Positions 7,836-14,265 of a stretch of 14,265 bases of DNA are shown in pieces. This DNA is from an uncultured Alphaproteobacteria bacterium. Lineage in GTDB: Bacteria; Pseudomonadota; Alphaproteobacteria; Caulobacterales; Parvularculaceae. The DNA lies in NCBI GenBank assembly GCA_938003575.1, contig CALKYG010000393.1:1-14265 (forward strand), read 5' to 3'. Under the pieces are notes generated by a model that was given only the letters and a program-made list of their open reading frames with translations, was not told the DNA's origin and ran no database searches. The translations under genes and the position numbers were made by a program. How positions within the stretch are numbered: the first letter of the stretch is position 1; every line of letters starts with the position of its first letter.

Positions 7836-7897
7836 GGGCCTTGGTCTTCCCGTCTCGGACGGCCCGACGGCCGTCTGCGCGATCTCTCGGCCGGACC

Positions 7898-8108
7898 TTA
7901 ACGCGGCGTCCTTTAAGCTCGCGTAAACTCGTGAATCAACCTAAGCGTCGCCAAATCCGAGGGACTTAACAGAACTCGCTCTACAAAGGGTTTTGCGCCT
8001 TCGGCGAGTAACGAACCTTGTCCGCCGCTTAACGCCGAGGCGAAAGCTGCGCGCATTTGTTCGACGGCGTTAACCTTTATGAAAGCAAATCAACCTAGAT
8101 CTGGTTAA
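7898..8108. promoter_or_regulatory. fliI-ctrA divergent control region rich in CtrA half-sites (TTAA)
   Basis: The gap 7836-8170 (335 bp) between divergent fliI and ctrA has no gene. TTAA occurs at 7898, 7913, 7966, 8029, 8070 and 8105, against only a handful in the whole coding part of the window. CtrA binds TTAA-N7-TTAA or single TTAACC-like half-sites in Caulobacter. I find no perfect N7 pair: the first two sites are 11 apart. The best halves are TTAACCTTT at 8070 and, on the minus strand, TTAACCAG at 8108. A possible ctrA promoter is TTTGTT (8056-8061), 16 bp, TATGAA (8078-8083), but it is weak. Autoregulation by CtrA is inferred from the known Caulobacter case. Confidence 0.55.
7933..7937. 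promoter_or_regulatory. GANTC (CcrM-type) site upstream of ctrA
   Basis: GAATC is the only GANTC in the fliI-ctrA gap, about 235 bp upstream of the ctrA start codon. In Caulobacter the ctrA P1 promoter contains a GANTC site whose hemimethylation and GcrA control ctrA timing. The same role here is an analogy. Confidence 0.45.
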
Positions 8109-8156
8109 GGCAATTCGAAAAATGCGCGCGCCGTCAGGGGCGACGTCGCGACGAAG

Positions 8157-8162
8157 AAGGAG
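8157..8162 (+). promoter_or_regulatory. Strong ctrA ribosome binding site
   Basis: AAGGAG lies 8 bases before the ATG at 8171 and fixes the ctrA start, which agrees with the conserved [10 protein letters not shown]-terminus. Confidence 0.8.
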
Positions 8163-8170
8163 AGCGGGCA

Positions 8171-8863
8171 ATGCGGGTTCTGCTGATTGAGGACGACGGG
8201 GCGACGGCCCAGAGCATCGAACTGATGCTGAAGTCGGACGGCTTCAACGTTTACACGACCGATCTCGGCGAAGAGGGCGTCGATCTCGGCAAAGTCTATG
8301 ACTATGACATCATTCTTCTCGATCTGAACCTGCCTGACATGACGGGCTTCGACGTCCTGAAGTCGCTGCGCGTCGCCAAGGTCAATACGCCGATCCTCAT
8401 CCTTACGGGGCAAGGCGATATCGAGACAAAGGTCCGCGGCCTCGGATTCGGCGCCGATGACTACATGACAAAGCCTTTCCACAAGGATGAACTTGTTGCG
8501 CGCATCCACGCAATTGTCCGCCGGTCAAAGGGACATTCCCAGTCGGTGATCACGACAGGCAATCTCACGGTCAATCTCGACGCCAAGACAGTCGATGTCG
8601 CCGGCCAACGCGTTCACCTCACCGGCAAGGAATATCAGATGCTGGAGCTTCTCTCGCTCCGCAAGGGAACGACCCTCACCAAGGAAATGTTCCTCAACCA
8701 TCTATACGGCGGCATGGATGAGCCGGAATTGAAGATCATCGACGTCTTCATCTGCAAACTCCGGAAGAAACTCGCAGCCGCGACCGAGGGCGATCATTAC
8801 ATTGAAACCGTCTGGGGCCGCGGATATGTGCTGCGCGATCCCGCGGAGGAAAAAGCGGCCTGA
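8171..8863 (+). CDS. ctrA: CtrA, cell-cycle master response regulator
   Basis: CtrA is an OmpR-family response regulator which, when phosphorylated by the CckA-ChpT relay, controls division, flagellar, pilus and DNA methylation genes and in Caulobacter silences the replication origin. The 230-aa protein has a receiver domain (1 to about 120) with the acidic pair Glu7-Asp8-Asp9 and phospho-acceptor Asp51 in LLDLNLPDM. It also has a winged-helix DNA-binding domain (about 130-225) with [20 protein letters not shown] and [13 protein letters not shown], nearly unchanged from Caulobacter as I recall it. The C-terminus ends in two alanines (EEKAA), the feature known to be needed for ClpXP degradation of Caulobacter CtrA, so cell-cycle proteolysis is probably kept. 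It is monocistronic: an intrinsic terminator follows 20 bases after the stop. Confidence 0.97.
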   Translation: MRVLLIEDDGATAQSIELMLKSDGFNVYTTDLGEEGVDLGKVYDYDIILLDLNLPDMTGFDVLKSLRVAKVNTPILILTGQGDIETKVRGLGFGADDYMTKPFHKDELVARIHAIVRRSKGHSQSVITTGNLTVNLDAKTVDVAGQRVHLTGKEYQMLELLSLRKGTTLTKEMFLNHLYGGMDEPELKIIDVFICKLRKKLAAATEGDHYIETVWGRGYVLRDPAEEKAA

Positions 8864-8885
8864 TCCGTCTCATTTCGGCACACGG

Positions 8886-8913
8886 AAACGCTCCCTTCGG
8901 GGAGCGTTTTTTT
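8886..8913 (+). terminator. Intrinsic terminator of ctrA
   Basis: AAACGCTCCC and GGGAGCGTTT form a perfect 10-bp stem closed by a stable TTCG tetraloop (8896-8899). A run of seven T follows (8907-8913). It begins 22 bases after the ctrA stop codon. Confidence 0.95.
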
Positions 8914-8914
8914 C

Positions 8915-8966
8915 AGGCCGCCGGGATTCTTAGCGATCCCTTTAGGCCGCCGCGTTATTTTTAGCG
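8915..8966. repeat. Imperfect direct repeat upstream of the vWA pilus gene
   Basis: AGGCCGCCGGGATTCTTAGCG (first copy, 8915-8935; shown in parts as AGGCCGCCG, then GGATTC, then TTAGCG) recurs as AGGCCGCCG...TTTTTAGCG at 8944-8966, with a 29-bp period. It lies between the ctrA terminator and the 9016 gene. The first copy contains a GANTC site (8925-8929); another is at 8998-9002. Its function is unknown; it may be a regulator site or chance. Confidence 0.4.
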
Positions 8967-9015
8967 CTCGCGCCGCACTTGTTCATGGCGCCAAGAAGAT
9001 TCGCGTGAGGCGGGA

Positions 9016-10242
9016 ATGGGCTCGATCAATAGCCGGCTGGGGCTCTTCGTCGACGACCGGCGCGGCAATATCGCCATCATGTTCGGGTTGTTCATTCTCG
9101 TGATCGTGGCCGCCGCCGGCGTCGCCATCGACCTGCAGCGCTCAACGCTGATCCGAACCGAGGTTCACGAAGCATCGGACGCGGCGCTTCTCGCCGCCGT
9201 GCGCTACAAATCCGGACGCCCGAATGCCGGCATGGACGAGTTGACCGCCGTCGCCCGAAAAGTCTTCGACAACGGCGTCAAGAACAAGTCTGCACTCACG
9301 ATAGCCGGTTTCGCGGTCACGTTTGACGCCGCGGCCGACACCTTCGCCCTCGACGTCGACGGCTCTATCGATGCGCTGATCATGGACCTGTTCAAGCAGA
9401 ACAAATTCGATATCGGCACACGGTCTGAGGCCAAGCTCGGCAAGATCCCGCTTCTCGAAATCGCGATGGCGCTCGACACGACAGGGTCGATGAACCAGAA
9501 CGGCAAGATCGGCACAATGCGCACCGCGGCGCGCGACCTTGTAAAAACGCTCTTTGAAACCGAGAACGCCGACATCAAGATCGGCGTTGTTCCGTTCGCC
9601 CAATATGTGAATGTCGGAACGGACTACGCATCGGCCGCCTGGCTGAGCAATCCCGGCGGCGCATGGGCCGGGTGCGTCGGTTCGCGGAATTATCCCAACA
9701 ATACGGTTGATTCCGGCTTCGCCGCGGAAAAGGCGCCCGGCGTCGTCAACGTCACCTGCCCGGGCAAGCTGATGCCATTGTCGACAGATCAAGGCGCGCT
9801 TGACGCGATGATCAATAACCTCAATGCGAGCGGGTATACCTATATTCCTGCGGGGCTGGTCTGGGCCTGGCGCCTGCTGACGCCGACGGAGCCTTTTGCG
9901 GAGGGCGTCACCTTTGAAACGCTGGCGAGCGAACGCGGCGCGAAAGCGCTGATCCTGATGACGGACGGAGAGAACACGCGCGCCCCGAACTACCCGACGC
10001 ATGAGAGCGCCGATCAGCAGCTTGCCAATGATCTGACGAAAGAACTTTGCGTCAATATCAAGAAACAGAACATAATCGTCTACACGATCGCGTTTGACGT
10101 CACCGACATTGAAATAAAGGACATCCTGCAGGGATGTGCGACGACCCCGTCGCATTACTTCGACGCAGCGAGCGCAAACGACCTCATTGACGCATTCTCG
10201 TCAATTGCGATGAGCCTGCGCAGGATCAGTCTCTCGAAATAA
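9016..10242 (+). CDS. TadE/TadG-like pilus assembly protein with von Willebrand factor A domain
   Basis: The N-terminus has the Tad-type motif DRRGNIAIMFGLFILVIV: a basic stretch followed at once by one membrane segment (about 20-39), as in TadE/TadF/TadG pseudopilin-like proteins. The rest of the 408 residues is predicted to face the periplasm. A vWA domain starts near 145, with a MIDAS-type metal site: DTTGS (Asp154, Thr156, Ser158), a Thr around 275 and TDG (316-318). Four cysteines in the vWA part (220, 248, 345, 374) could form disulfides. TadG-like proteins act in Flp/Tad pilus assembly and adhesion, but no other tad gene is nearby, so this is an orphan copy and its exact role is open. 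The ribosome site is weak (AGGCGGG). The 3' end overlaps convergent cca by 17 bp. Confidence 0.82.
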   Translation: MGSINSRLGLFVDDRRGNIAIMFGLFILVIVAAAGVAIDLQRSTLIRTEVHEASDAALLAAVRYKSGRPNAGMDELTAVARKVFDNGVKNKSALTIAGFAVTFDAAADTFALDVDGSIDALIMDLFKQNKFDIGTRSEAKLGKIPLLEIAMALDTTGSMNQNGKIGTMRTAARDLVKTLFETENADIKIGVVPFAQYVNVGTDYASAAWLSNPGGAWAGCVGSRNYPNNTVDSGFAAEKAPGVVNVTCPGKLMPLSTDQGALDAMINNLNASGYTYIPAGLVWAWRLLTPTEPFAEGVTFETLASERGAKALILMTDGENTRAPNYPTHESADQQLANDLTKELCVNIKKQNIIVYTIAFDVTDIEIKDILQGCATTPSHYFDAASANDLIDAFSSIAMSLRRISLSK

Positions 10243-11488
10243 GCCGCGACGCCTCTTCCGCCAAGATTTCCATCGCGCGCGGTTGCGGCGGGAAGCCTTC
10301 CTCGACCCACCTTTTCTCCGCCGCCTTGATGGCGGTCGCAACGGGCGGACCCTGTTTCAGCCCTAGAGCGAGTGCGTCCTTGCCCGAGAACGGACGTTCC
10401 GGCGGCGGCCAACGGTCGGGCAGCGCCGCAAGCGCCTCAAATGCCGCGTCGCGCGCGGCGGGGTCGCCGTCGCCTGCGAGGAATGCCGCCTCGGCGATCA
10501 GGCAGGCGTCACGCCAGGCGTCGACCCCCATAAAGTAAAGCGCGGCGCGCGCGGCGCTTTCGCTCCATTCGCGTTCGATAAGCGCGGCATTTGCGACGGC
10601 GGCGCGGCGGCGGTGCGAATGCGCGTTCGACAGGCGGAGCCGCTCGTCGAGTCCTTCGCCGGCTGCGCCGTATAGCGCGGCGAGACCGAGCGCGGCCGGC
10701 GCGTGCGGCGCAATCGACTTCATCCGCGCGAGCTTCTCAATCTGCGGCGACGCGCCCCAGATTTCGCCGAGAACCCCGGTCGCAGCCATTGCCGAAACCG
10801 CCGCTTGCGGAGAGGGCAGCGACAGGAGCTTCATCACCTCGTCGCCGATGCGTTCGGCGGACAACCTCTTCATCCCGTCCTTGTGCGCGGCGCAGGCTGC
10901 AATTCCGGCACCGTCAAAGCTCTCGGCGAAGCGCGCCGAAAAACGGAAAAACCGAAGGATGCGAAGATAATCCTCACGGATGCGGTCGGCCGGCTCGCCG
11001 ATAAATCGAATGCGCCGCGCGCTGAGATCGTGCAGGCCGCCGACAGAATCAAAGATCTCCAAGGCCGGCGTCAAATAAAGAGCGTTCACCGTGAAGTCCC
11101 GCCGCCCGGCGTCAACTTCCCAGTCGCGCGTGAATTTTACGGTCGCTCGCCGTCCATCGGTCGATATGTCGGCGCGGAGCGTCGTCACCTCGACGCCTTT
11201 GTGGTCTGCAATCGCTGTCACGGTGCCGTGTTCAATGCCTGTCGGCGCAAAGCCGAGGCGGGCGGCTTTCAAGGCTTCAATGACCTCATCCGGCGTCAGC
11301 GTCGTCGCAATGTCGATATCGTTCGGCTCAAGGCCGAGAAGGCTGTCGCGAACGCAGCCGCCGACAAAGCGGGCGCTTTGCGGGGCGGCTGATTCAAGCG
11401 CCTCAATCACCCGCCTGATCCGCCTTTCCTTGGCCCATGCGAACCGGCGCGCGGCGTCAGGCGGCAATGATCTGAGGTCGCGGGTCAT
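10226..11488 (-). CDS. cca: CCA-adding enzyme, tRNA nucleotidyltransferase (class II)
   Basis: This enzyme builds or repairs the 3' CCA end of tRNAs from CTP and ATP. Class II motifs are clear: GGCVRDSLLG (43-52), the metal-binding DID pair (Asp57, Asp59), RRDFTVNAL (129-137), and EDYLRILRFFRFSARF (about 172-187). The length, 420 aa, is normal for alphaproteobacterial forms without an HD domain. The related poly(A) polymerase I cannot be fully excluded by eye, but the short C-terminus and alphaproteobacterial context favour CCA addition. The ATG at 11488 overlaps the stop of the upstream NUDIX gene (ATGA, 11485-11488). The stop lies inside the end of the convergent vWA gene. Confidence 0.93.
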   Translation of the reverse strand: MTRDLRSLPPDAARRFAWAKERRIRRVIEALESAAPQSARFVGGCVRDSLLGLEPNDIDIATTLTPDEVIEALKAARLGFAPTGIEHGTVTAIADHKGVEVTTLRADISTDGRRATVKFTRDWEVDAGRRDFTVNALYLTPALEIFDSVGGLHDLSARRIRFIGEPADRIREDYLRILRFFRFSARFAESFDGAGIAACAAHKDGMKRLSAERIGDEVMKLLSLPSPQAAVSAMAATGVLGEIWGASPQIEKLARMKSIAPHAPAALGLAALYGAAGEGLDERLRLSNAHSHRRRAAVANAALIEREWSESAARAALYFMGVDAWRDACLIAEAAFLAGDGDPAARDAAFEALAALPDRWPPPERPFSGKDALALGLKQGPPVATAIKAAEKRWVEEGFPPQPRAMEILAEEASRLISRD

Positions 11489-12120
11489 CCCTCAGAATCC
11501 GACTGAAGCGTTTCGGCCAGCGAGCGCAAGATGCCGGCCGTCAGGCCCCAGATATGGTATCTGCCGAACGGCGCCGCGCACATTCGATATCTGACGCCGT
11601 CATGCTCGCGTTCTTCGAGCGTGTAATTGGAGAGATCAGCGAGCCACGCGAGCGGCGTTTCAAAAATCTCCGCCACTTCCCGCGGGCACGCCCTGAACGG
11701 CGCCTCCGGATCGACGAGGCCGACAACTGGCGTCACCGCAAAGCCAAGCCCGCCTTCATGCACGCCGAGCGTGCCGACGACGCGAACGCTTGCCGGCGGA
11801 ATATTCACTTCCTCGCTCGCCTCGCGCAGCGCCGTCTCAACCCGGTCCCGGTCCTCAGGATGCGCCTTCCCGCCGGGAAAACTGATCTGCCCCGCGTGCG
11901 ACGGCATGTCGGATGAGCGAACCGTCAGAAGGACCGTCGCGCCCTCGGGCCGGTTGATGATCGGGATCAGGACGGCGGCTTCCTTGCGTTCTTTTGTCCA
12001 GCGGCTCTCAAAGCGCCGATCGCCGACAAGATGCGGATTGATCTCGGCGAACAGCTTGCGCACGCGCTGCGTCGATGCGAGCGCGAGGTTGCTTTCGATT
12101 CTTTCCACCAATCGGTCCAA
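11485..12120 (-). CDS. NUDIX hydrolase, NudL-type CoA pyrophosphatase
   Basis: It probably cleaves CoA or acyl-CoA into phosphopantetheine and 3',5'-ADP. The segment LLTVRSSDMPSHAGQISFPGGK followed by TALREASEEVNIPP is the CoA-type NUDIX box as in E. coli NudL (YeaB). VTPVVGLVDP, EVAEIFETPL and YHIWGLTAGI downstream also match that protein as I recall it. The frame is open upstream to 12351, but that would overlap the DUF1285 gene by about 200 bases with no family match. I choose TTG at 12120, 22 bp after the DUF1285 stop with GGGGA 5 bases upstream, giving 211 aa; GTG at 12108 is the alternative. The ATG at 12146 overlapping the previous stop is out of frame. The cca gene overlaps its stop. 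Confidence 0.87.
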   Translation of the reverse strand: MDRLVERIESNLALASTQRVRKLFAEINPHLVGDRRFESRWTKERKEAAVLIPIINRPEGATVLLTVRSSDMPSHAGQISFPGGKAHPEDRDRVETALREASEEVNIPPASVRVVGTLGVHEGGLGFAVTPVVGLVDPEAPFRACPREVAEIFETPLAWLADLSNYTLEEREHDGVRYRMCAAPFGRYHIWGLTAGILRSLAETLQSDSEG

Positions 12121-12142
12121 AGCGGTCCCCGGCAGCGGCGCG

Positions 12143-12715
12143 TCATTCGCGGGCGTCGAAAATCTCGTCGGCGCGTCCAAACGGAAAAAAGAGGCCGGAT
12201 GAGGCGACGCCAAACCATTCCTCGCCGTCGATGTCGCGCGTTTCGCCGTCGGCGACAAGATCATGAAAAACAGAGCGGCTGATGCGGGCGTCAAGGCCGT
12301 TTCTGACGCCGACATAAGGCGCCTTTCCAGCGCCGAACGTCCTGTATTCAATGGCGTGATCGGAATCGACCGTCACGTCGTCGCCGACATTTGTTGTGAA
12401 AATGATGCGCTTTCCGGCGCTGGCGCCGTCTGTCCGCATCAGCACGGCGATGAAGGGAGCGTCTTCGACGGTGATCCCCAACTTTTCAACCGGCGTCACC
12501 AGAAAATAGCGGTCCCCTTCCCTTTTCAGGATGGTGGAGAAGAGCCGCACCAGTCCGGCGCGGTTGATCGGCGTTCCCTCATGCATCCAGACGCCGTCCT
12601 TCCGGATGAGAAGGTCGATCTCGCCGCGATAGGGCGGATTCCATTTGTCGACAGGCGGAAGGCGCTTGCCGCCGGCCGCCTCCAGCGCGGCGGCGTATCG
12701 CATCAGGTCAGTCAT
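12143..12715 (-). CDS. DUF1285 family protein
   Basis: This is a conserved proteobacterial protein of unknown function. The 190 residues match the DUF1285 pattern: PPVDKWNPPYRGEIDLLIRKDG near the N-terminus, then WMHEGTPINRAGLVRLFSTILKREGD, then YFLVTPVEKLGITVEDAPF. No signal peptide or membrane segment is visible, so it is probably cytoplasmic. It stands first in a tight group with the NUDIX gene and cca, an arrangement that suggests co-expression with nucleotide and tRNA maintenance genes but gives no specific role. The ATG at 12715 has no good ribosome site. A stable hairpin ends 8 bases before it on the same strand. Confidence 0.88.
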   Translation of the reverse strand: MTDLMRYAAALEAAGGKRLPPVDKWNPPYRGEIDLLIRKDGVWMHEGTPINRAGLVRLFSTILKREGDRYFLVTPVEKLGITVEDAPFIAVLMRTDGASAGKRIIFTTNVGDDVTVDSDHAIEYRTFGAGKAPYVGVRNGLDARISRSVFHDLVADGETRDIDGEEWFGVASSGLFFPFGRADEIFDARE

Positions 12716-12722
12716 AAAGTGC

Positions 12723-12754
12723 GGGGCCGGCGCCTTTTACAAAGCGCCGGCCCC
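12723..12754 (-). terminator. GC-rich hairpin between sppA and the DUF1285 gene
   Basis: GGGGCCGGCGC (12723-12733) and GCGCCGGCCCC (12744-12754) are perfect inverted arms of 11 bp with a 10-base loop. On the minus strand the hairpin lies 30 bases after the sppA stop and ends 7 bases before the DUF1285 ATG, followed by only CTTT. It may be a weak terminator of sppA, a 3'-end stabiliser or an attenuator of the next gene. Confidence 0.6.
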
Positions 12755-12784
12755 CCGATGTTCACGCCGTCAGCCCGAACCCGA

Positions 12785-14265
12785 TCAGTTCGCGCAAACG
12801 ACGCAGCGCGCGTAAAGGGCGTTCGGATCATTGAACTCCTCAATGAACTGGACTTCCTTCCGGACAGCGGCGACCGCCGACTTCAGGAGCGACCGCGTCG
12901 AACGCGCCTTCGATTCATCAAAGCCGAGCGCGATCATGGCGCGCGCCGCCGCATGGCCGAACATCATCTCAAACGGCGAGCGATGCTCGCGAAGATTGAC
13001 GCGATCATATTCGGTGAGGTTGGCGAGTTTAGCGGCTGCGGCGACAGCCTCATCGATGTCGCCGAGATGATCAACCAATTTCAGGCCCACCGCCTGCTCG
13101 CCGATCCAAACGCGGCCCTGACCGATCGAGTCGACATATTGCGTGTCTAGCGACCGGCCTTCGGCGACAACATCGAGGAAGTCGCGATAGCCGTCCTCAA
13201 CGCTCTGCTGGAAAATGTCTGCGACATTGTCTTCCAGCGGTCCGATTCCGGTGCCGTAAATCGAGGAAAGCGCGGTCGTGCCGACGCCGTCGATTGTGAC
13301 GCCCCAGTATTGCGCCGCTTTCTCGAATGTCGGGAAAAAGGCGAAAATGCCGATCGAACCCGTCACGGTCGTCGGCGCCGCCCAGATTTCGTCGGCGGGC
13401 GCAGAAATCCAGTAACCGCCGGACGCAGCAAGAGAGCCCATGGAAACGACGACCGGCTTGCCGGCCGCCTTGAGAGCGAGAACGCCGTCGCGAATAATTT
13501 CAGACGCGAAGGCCGATCCGCCCGGGCTGTCGACGCGAAGCACAACCGCCTTCACTTCATCATTGTTGAGCGCATCCTTCAGATAGCCCGCGATCGTATC
13601 GCCCGCTGCGGCGACGCCGGCGGGCGCTTCGCCGTCGACGATGGTCCCGGCGGCGGTAATGACCGCGACATTCGGCTTGCTGCCGTCCTTTTCCGCGCCG
13701 ATTGCGGCAAGATAGGCGTCATAGCCGACGTTCTTGAAGCTTTCGCCGGAGTCGTCTTTTCCGAACGCCGCCACCATCGCCGCAAGCTGCTCCGGGCGTG
13801 AGCTCAGGTGATCGACGAGTTTCAACTTTAACGCCGCCTGGGCGAAATCGCCGTTCGTCTCGCGCAAGATGCTGTTGAGGTCGTTCGCGTAAGTGTCGAG
13901 AGTTCCGGCCGGGAGATTCCGGGCTTTTTCAACCGAAGACTTGTAGCTCCTCCACATGCTGCCGAGGAATTCAAGATTCGCCTCTTTGGCTTCCGGCGAC
14001 ATGTCGTCGCGAAGGAAAGGCTCGACCGCCGCTTTGAACGTGCCGACGCGGAATACGTGCGGGGTGACAAGCAGCTTTTCGAGGAACGACTTCATATAGG
14101 CGTCGTATGACCCGTATCCGACGAGAACGAGCGAGCCCTTGTCGTGCATGTGGATCTCGTCGGCATGAGAAGCGATCAGGTATTGCTCCTGCCCGTAATA
14201 GTCGCCGATCGAATAGACTTTTTTGCCGGTCGCCTTGAATTCGTCGACGGCGGCGGCGACGGCGT
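12785..14265 (-). CDS. sppA: SppA, signal peptide peptidase, 67K type (partial, N-terminus off the right edge)
   Basis: SppA is a membrane-bound Ser/Lys peptidase that degrades cleaved signal peptides at the periplasmic face of the inner membrane. About 492 C-terminal residues are visible; the frame is open to the window edge, so the ATG at 14149 is internal. The part upstream of it reads GDYYGQEQYLIASHADEI, also SppA-like. The fused two-domain form is evident: FRVGTFKAAVEPFLRDDMSP carries the catalytic Lys (codon 14035-14033, E. coli Lys209 by family alignment). MGSLAASGGYW carries the nucleophile Ser (codon 13423-13421, E. coli Ser409). SPGGS before it and TGSIGIF after it complete the active site. 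The membrane anchor should be outside the window. The C-terminus ends ARCVVCAN, with a CxxC pair. Confidence 0.94.
   Translation of the reverse strand, partial: AVAAAVDEFKATGKKVYSIGDYYGQEQYLIASHADEIHMHDKGSLVLVGYGSYDAYMKSFLEKLLVTPHVFRVGTFKAAVEPFLRDDMSPEAKEANLEFLGSMWRSYKSSVEKARNLPAGTLDTYANDLNSILRETNGDFAQAALKLKLVDHLSSRPEQLAAMVAAFGKDDSGESFKNVGYDAYLAAIGAEKDGSKPNVAVITAAGTIVDGEAPAGVAAAGDTIAGYLKDALNNDEVKAVVLRVDSPGGSAFASEIIRDGVLALKAAGKPVVVSMGSLAASGGYWISAPADEIWAAPTTVTGSIGIFAFFPTFEKAAQYWGVTIDGVGTTALSSIYGTGIGPLEDNVADIFQQSVEDGYRDFLDVVAEGRSLDTQYVDSIGQGRVWIGEQAVGLKLVDHLGDIDEAVAAAAKLANLTEYDRVNLREHRSPFEMMFGHAAARAMIALGFDESKARSTRSLLKSAVAAVRKEVQFIEEFNDPNALYARCVVCAN

Noticed and set aside
8923..8940. GGGAT/ATCCC inverted repeat as a second terminator after ctrA
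   Set aside because: The stem is only 5 bp and is followed by just three T; the strong terminator at 8886-8913 already explains the end of the ctrA transcript.
9142..10155. Long minus-strand ORF (337 codons) opposite the vWA gene
   Set aside because: It lies wholly within a gene with clear TadE/vWA motifs, and its product has no recognisable domain.
11797..11882. NUDIX box lacking the consensus glycine (EEVNI instead of EExGU) as a possible inactive enzyme
   Set aside because: E. coli NudL, as I recall it, also lacks this glycine (EEVAI), so the change is normal for the CoA pyrophosphatase subgroup.
12144..12146. ATG overlapping the DUF1285 stop as the NUDIX start
   Set aside because: It is out of frame with the NUDIX box and leads into an unrelated frame.
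12263..13150. Plus-strand ORF (295 codons) opposite sppA and the DUF1285 gene
   Set aside because: It crosses two well-supported minus-strand genes and the hairpin between them, with no family resemblance.
1..14265. CRISPR array, tRNA, rRNA, IS element, prophage or att sites
   Set aside because: No spaced repeats, cloverleaf sequences, transposase or integrase motifs were seen on either strand; gene content is uniform core chromosome.

Overview
The window is GC-rich, gene-dense chromosomal DNA from an alphaproteobacterium, most likely a Caulobacterales-type or Parvularcula-like dimorphic bacterium. The strongest evidence is a full-length CtrA, the master cell-cycle regulator, with very high similarity to the Caulobacter protein as I remember it. 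Flagellar export genes, a Tad-type von Willebrand protein, GANTC (CcrM) sites and clusters of TTAA (CtrA half-sites) agree with this. I see no prophage, IS element, CRISPR array, tRNA or rRNA.

Positions 1-5827, minus strand: the start of a division and cell wall (dcw) cluster in the order mraZ, rsmH, ftsL, ftsI, murE, murF (murF runs off the left edge). The genes abut or overlap by 4 bases, apart from gaps of 4 bp (rsmH/ftsL) and 8 bp (ftsL/ftsI), so this is very probably one operon. Upstream of mraZ (5828-6048) I can place a candidate promoter, three 10-bp-phased repeats resembling MraZ boxes, and two GANTC sites, one of them between the -35 and -10 hexamers.

Positions 6049-7835, minus strand: fliI and fliJ (flagellar export ATPase and its small coiled-coil partner), translationally coupled. 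They are divergent from ctrA (8171-8863, plus). The 335-bp gap between fliI and ctrA holds six TTAA tetramers and one GANTC site, as expected for an autoregulated, methylation-sensitive ctrA promoter. ctrA ends in a strong intrinsic terminator.

Positions 9016-10242, plus strand: a TadE/TadG-like protein with an N-terminal membrane anchor and a vWA domain. Its 3' end overlaps the convergent cca gene by 17 bp.

Positions 10226-14265, minus strand: sppA (5' end beyond the window), a DUF1285 gene, a NudL-type CoA pyrophosphatase and the CCA-adding enzyme cca. The last three are tightly spaced. A GC-rich hairpin separates sppA from the DUF1285 gene.

Most of the window is conserved core genome. 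I do not see a convincing undescribed system. The most interesting part is regulatory: cell division, flagellar export and the cell-cycle master regulator lie side by side, with CtrA-like and CcrM/GcrA-like signals in both control regions.
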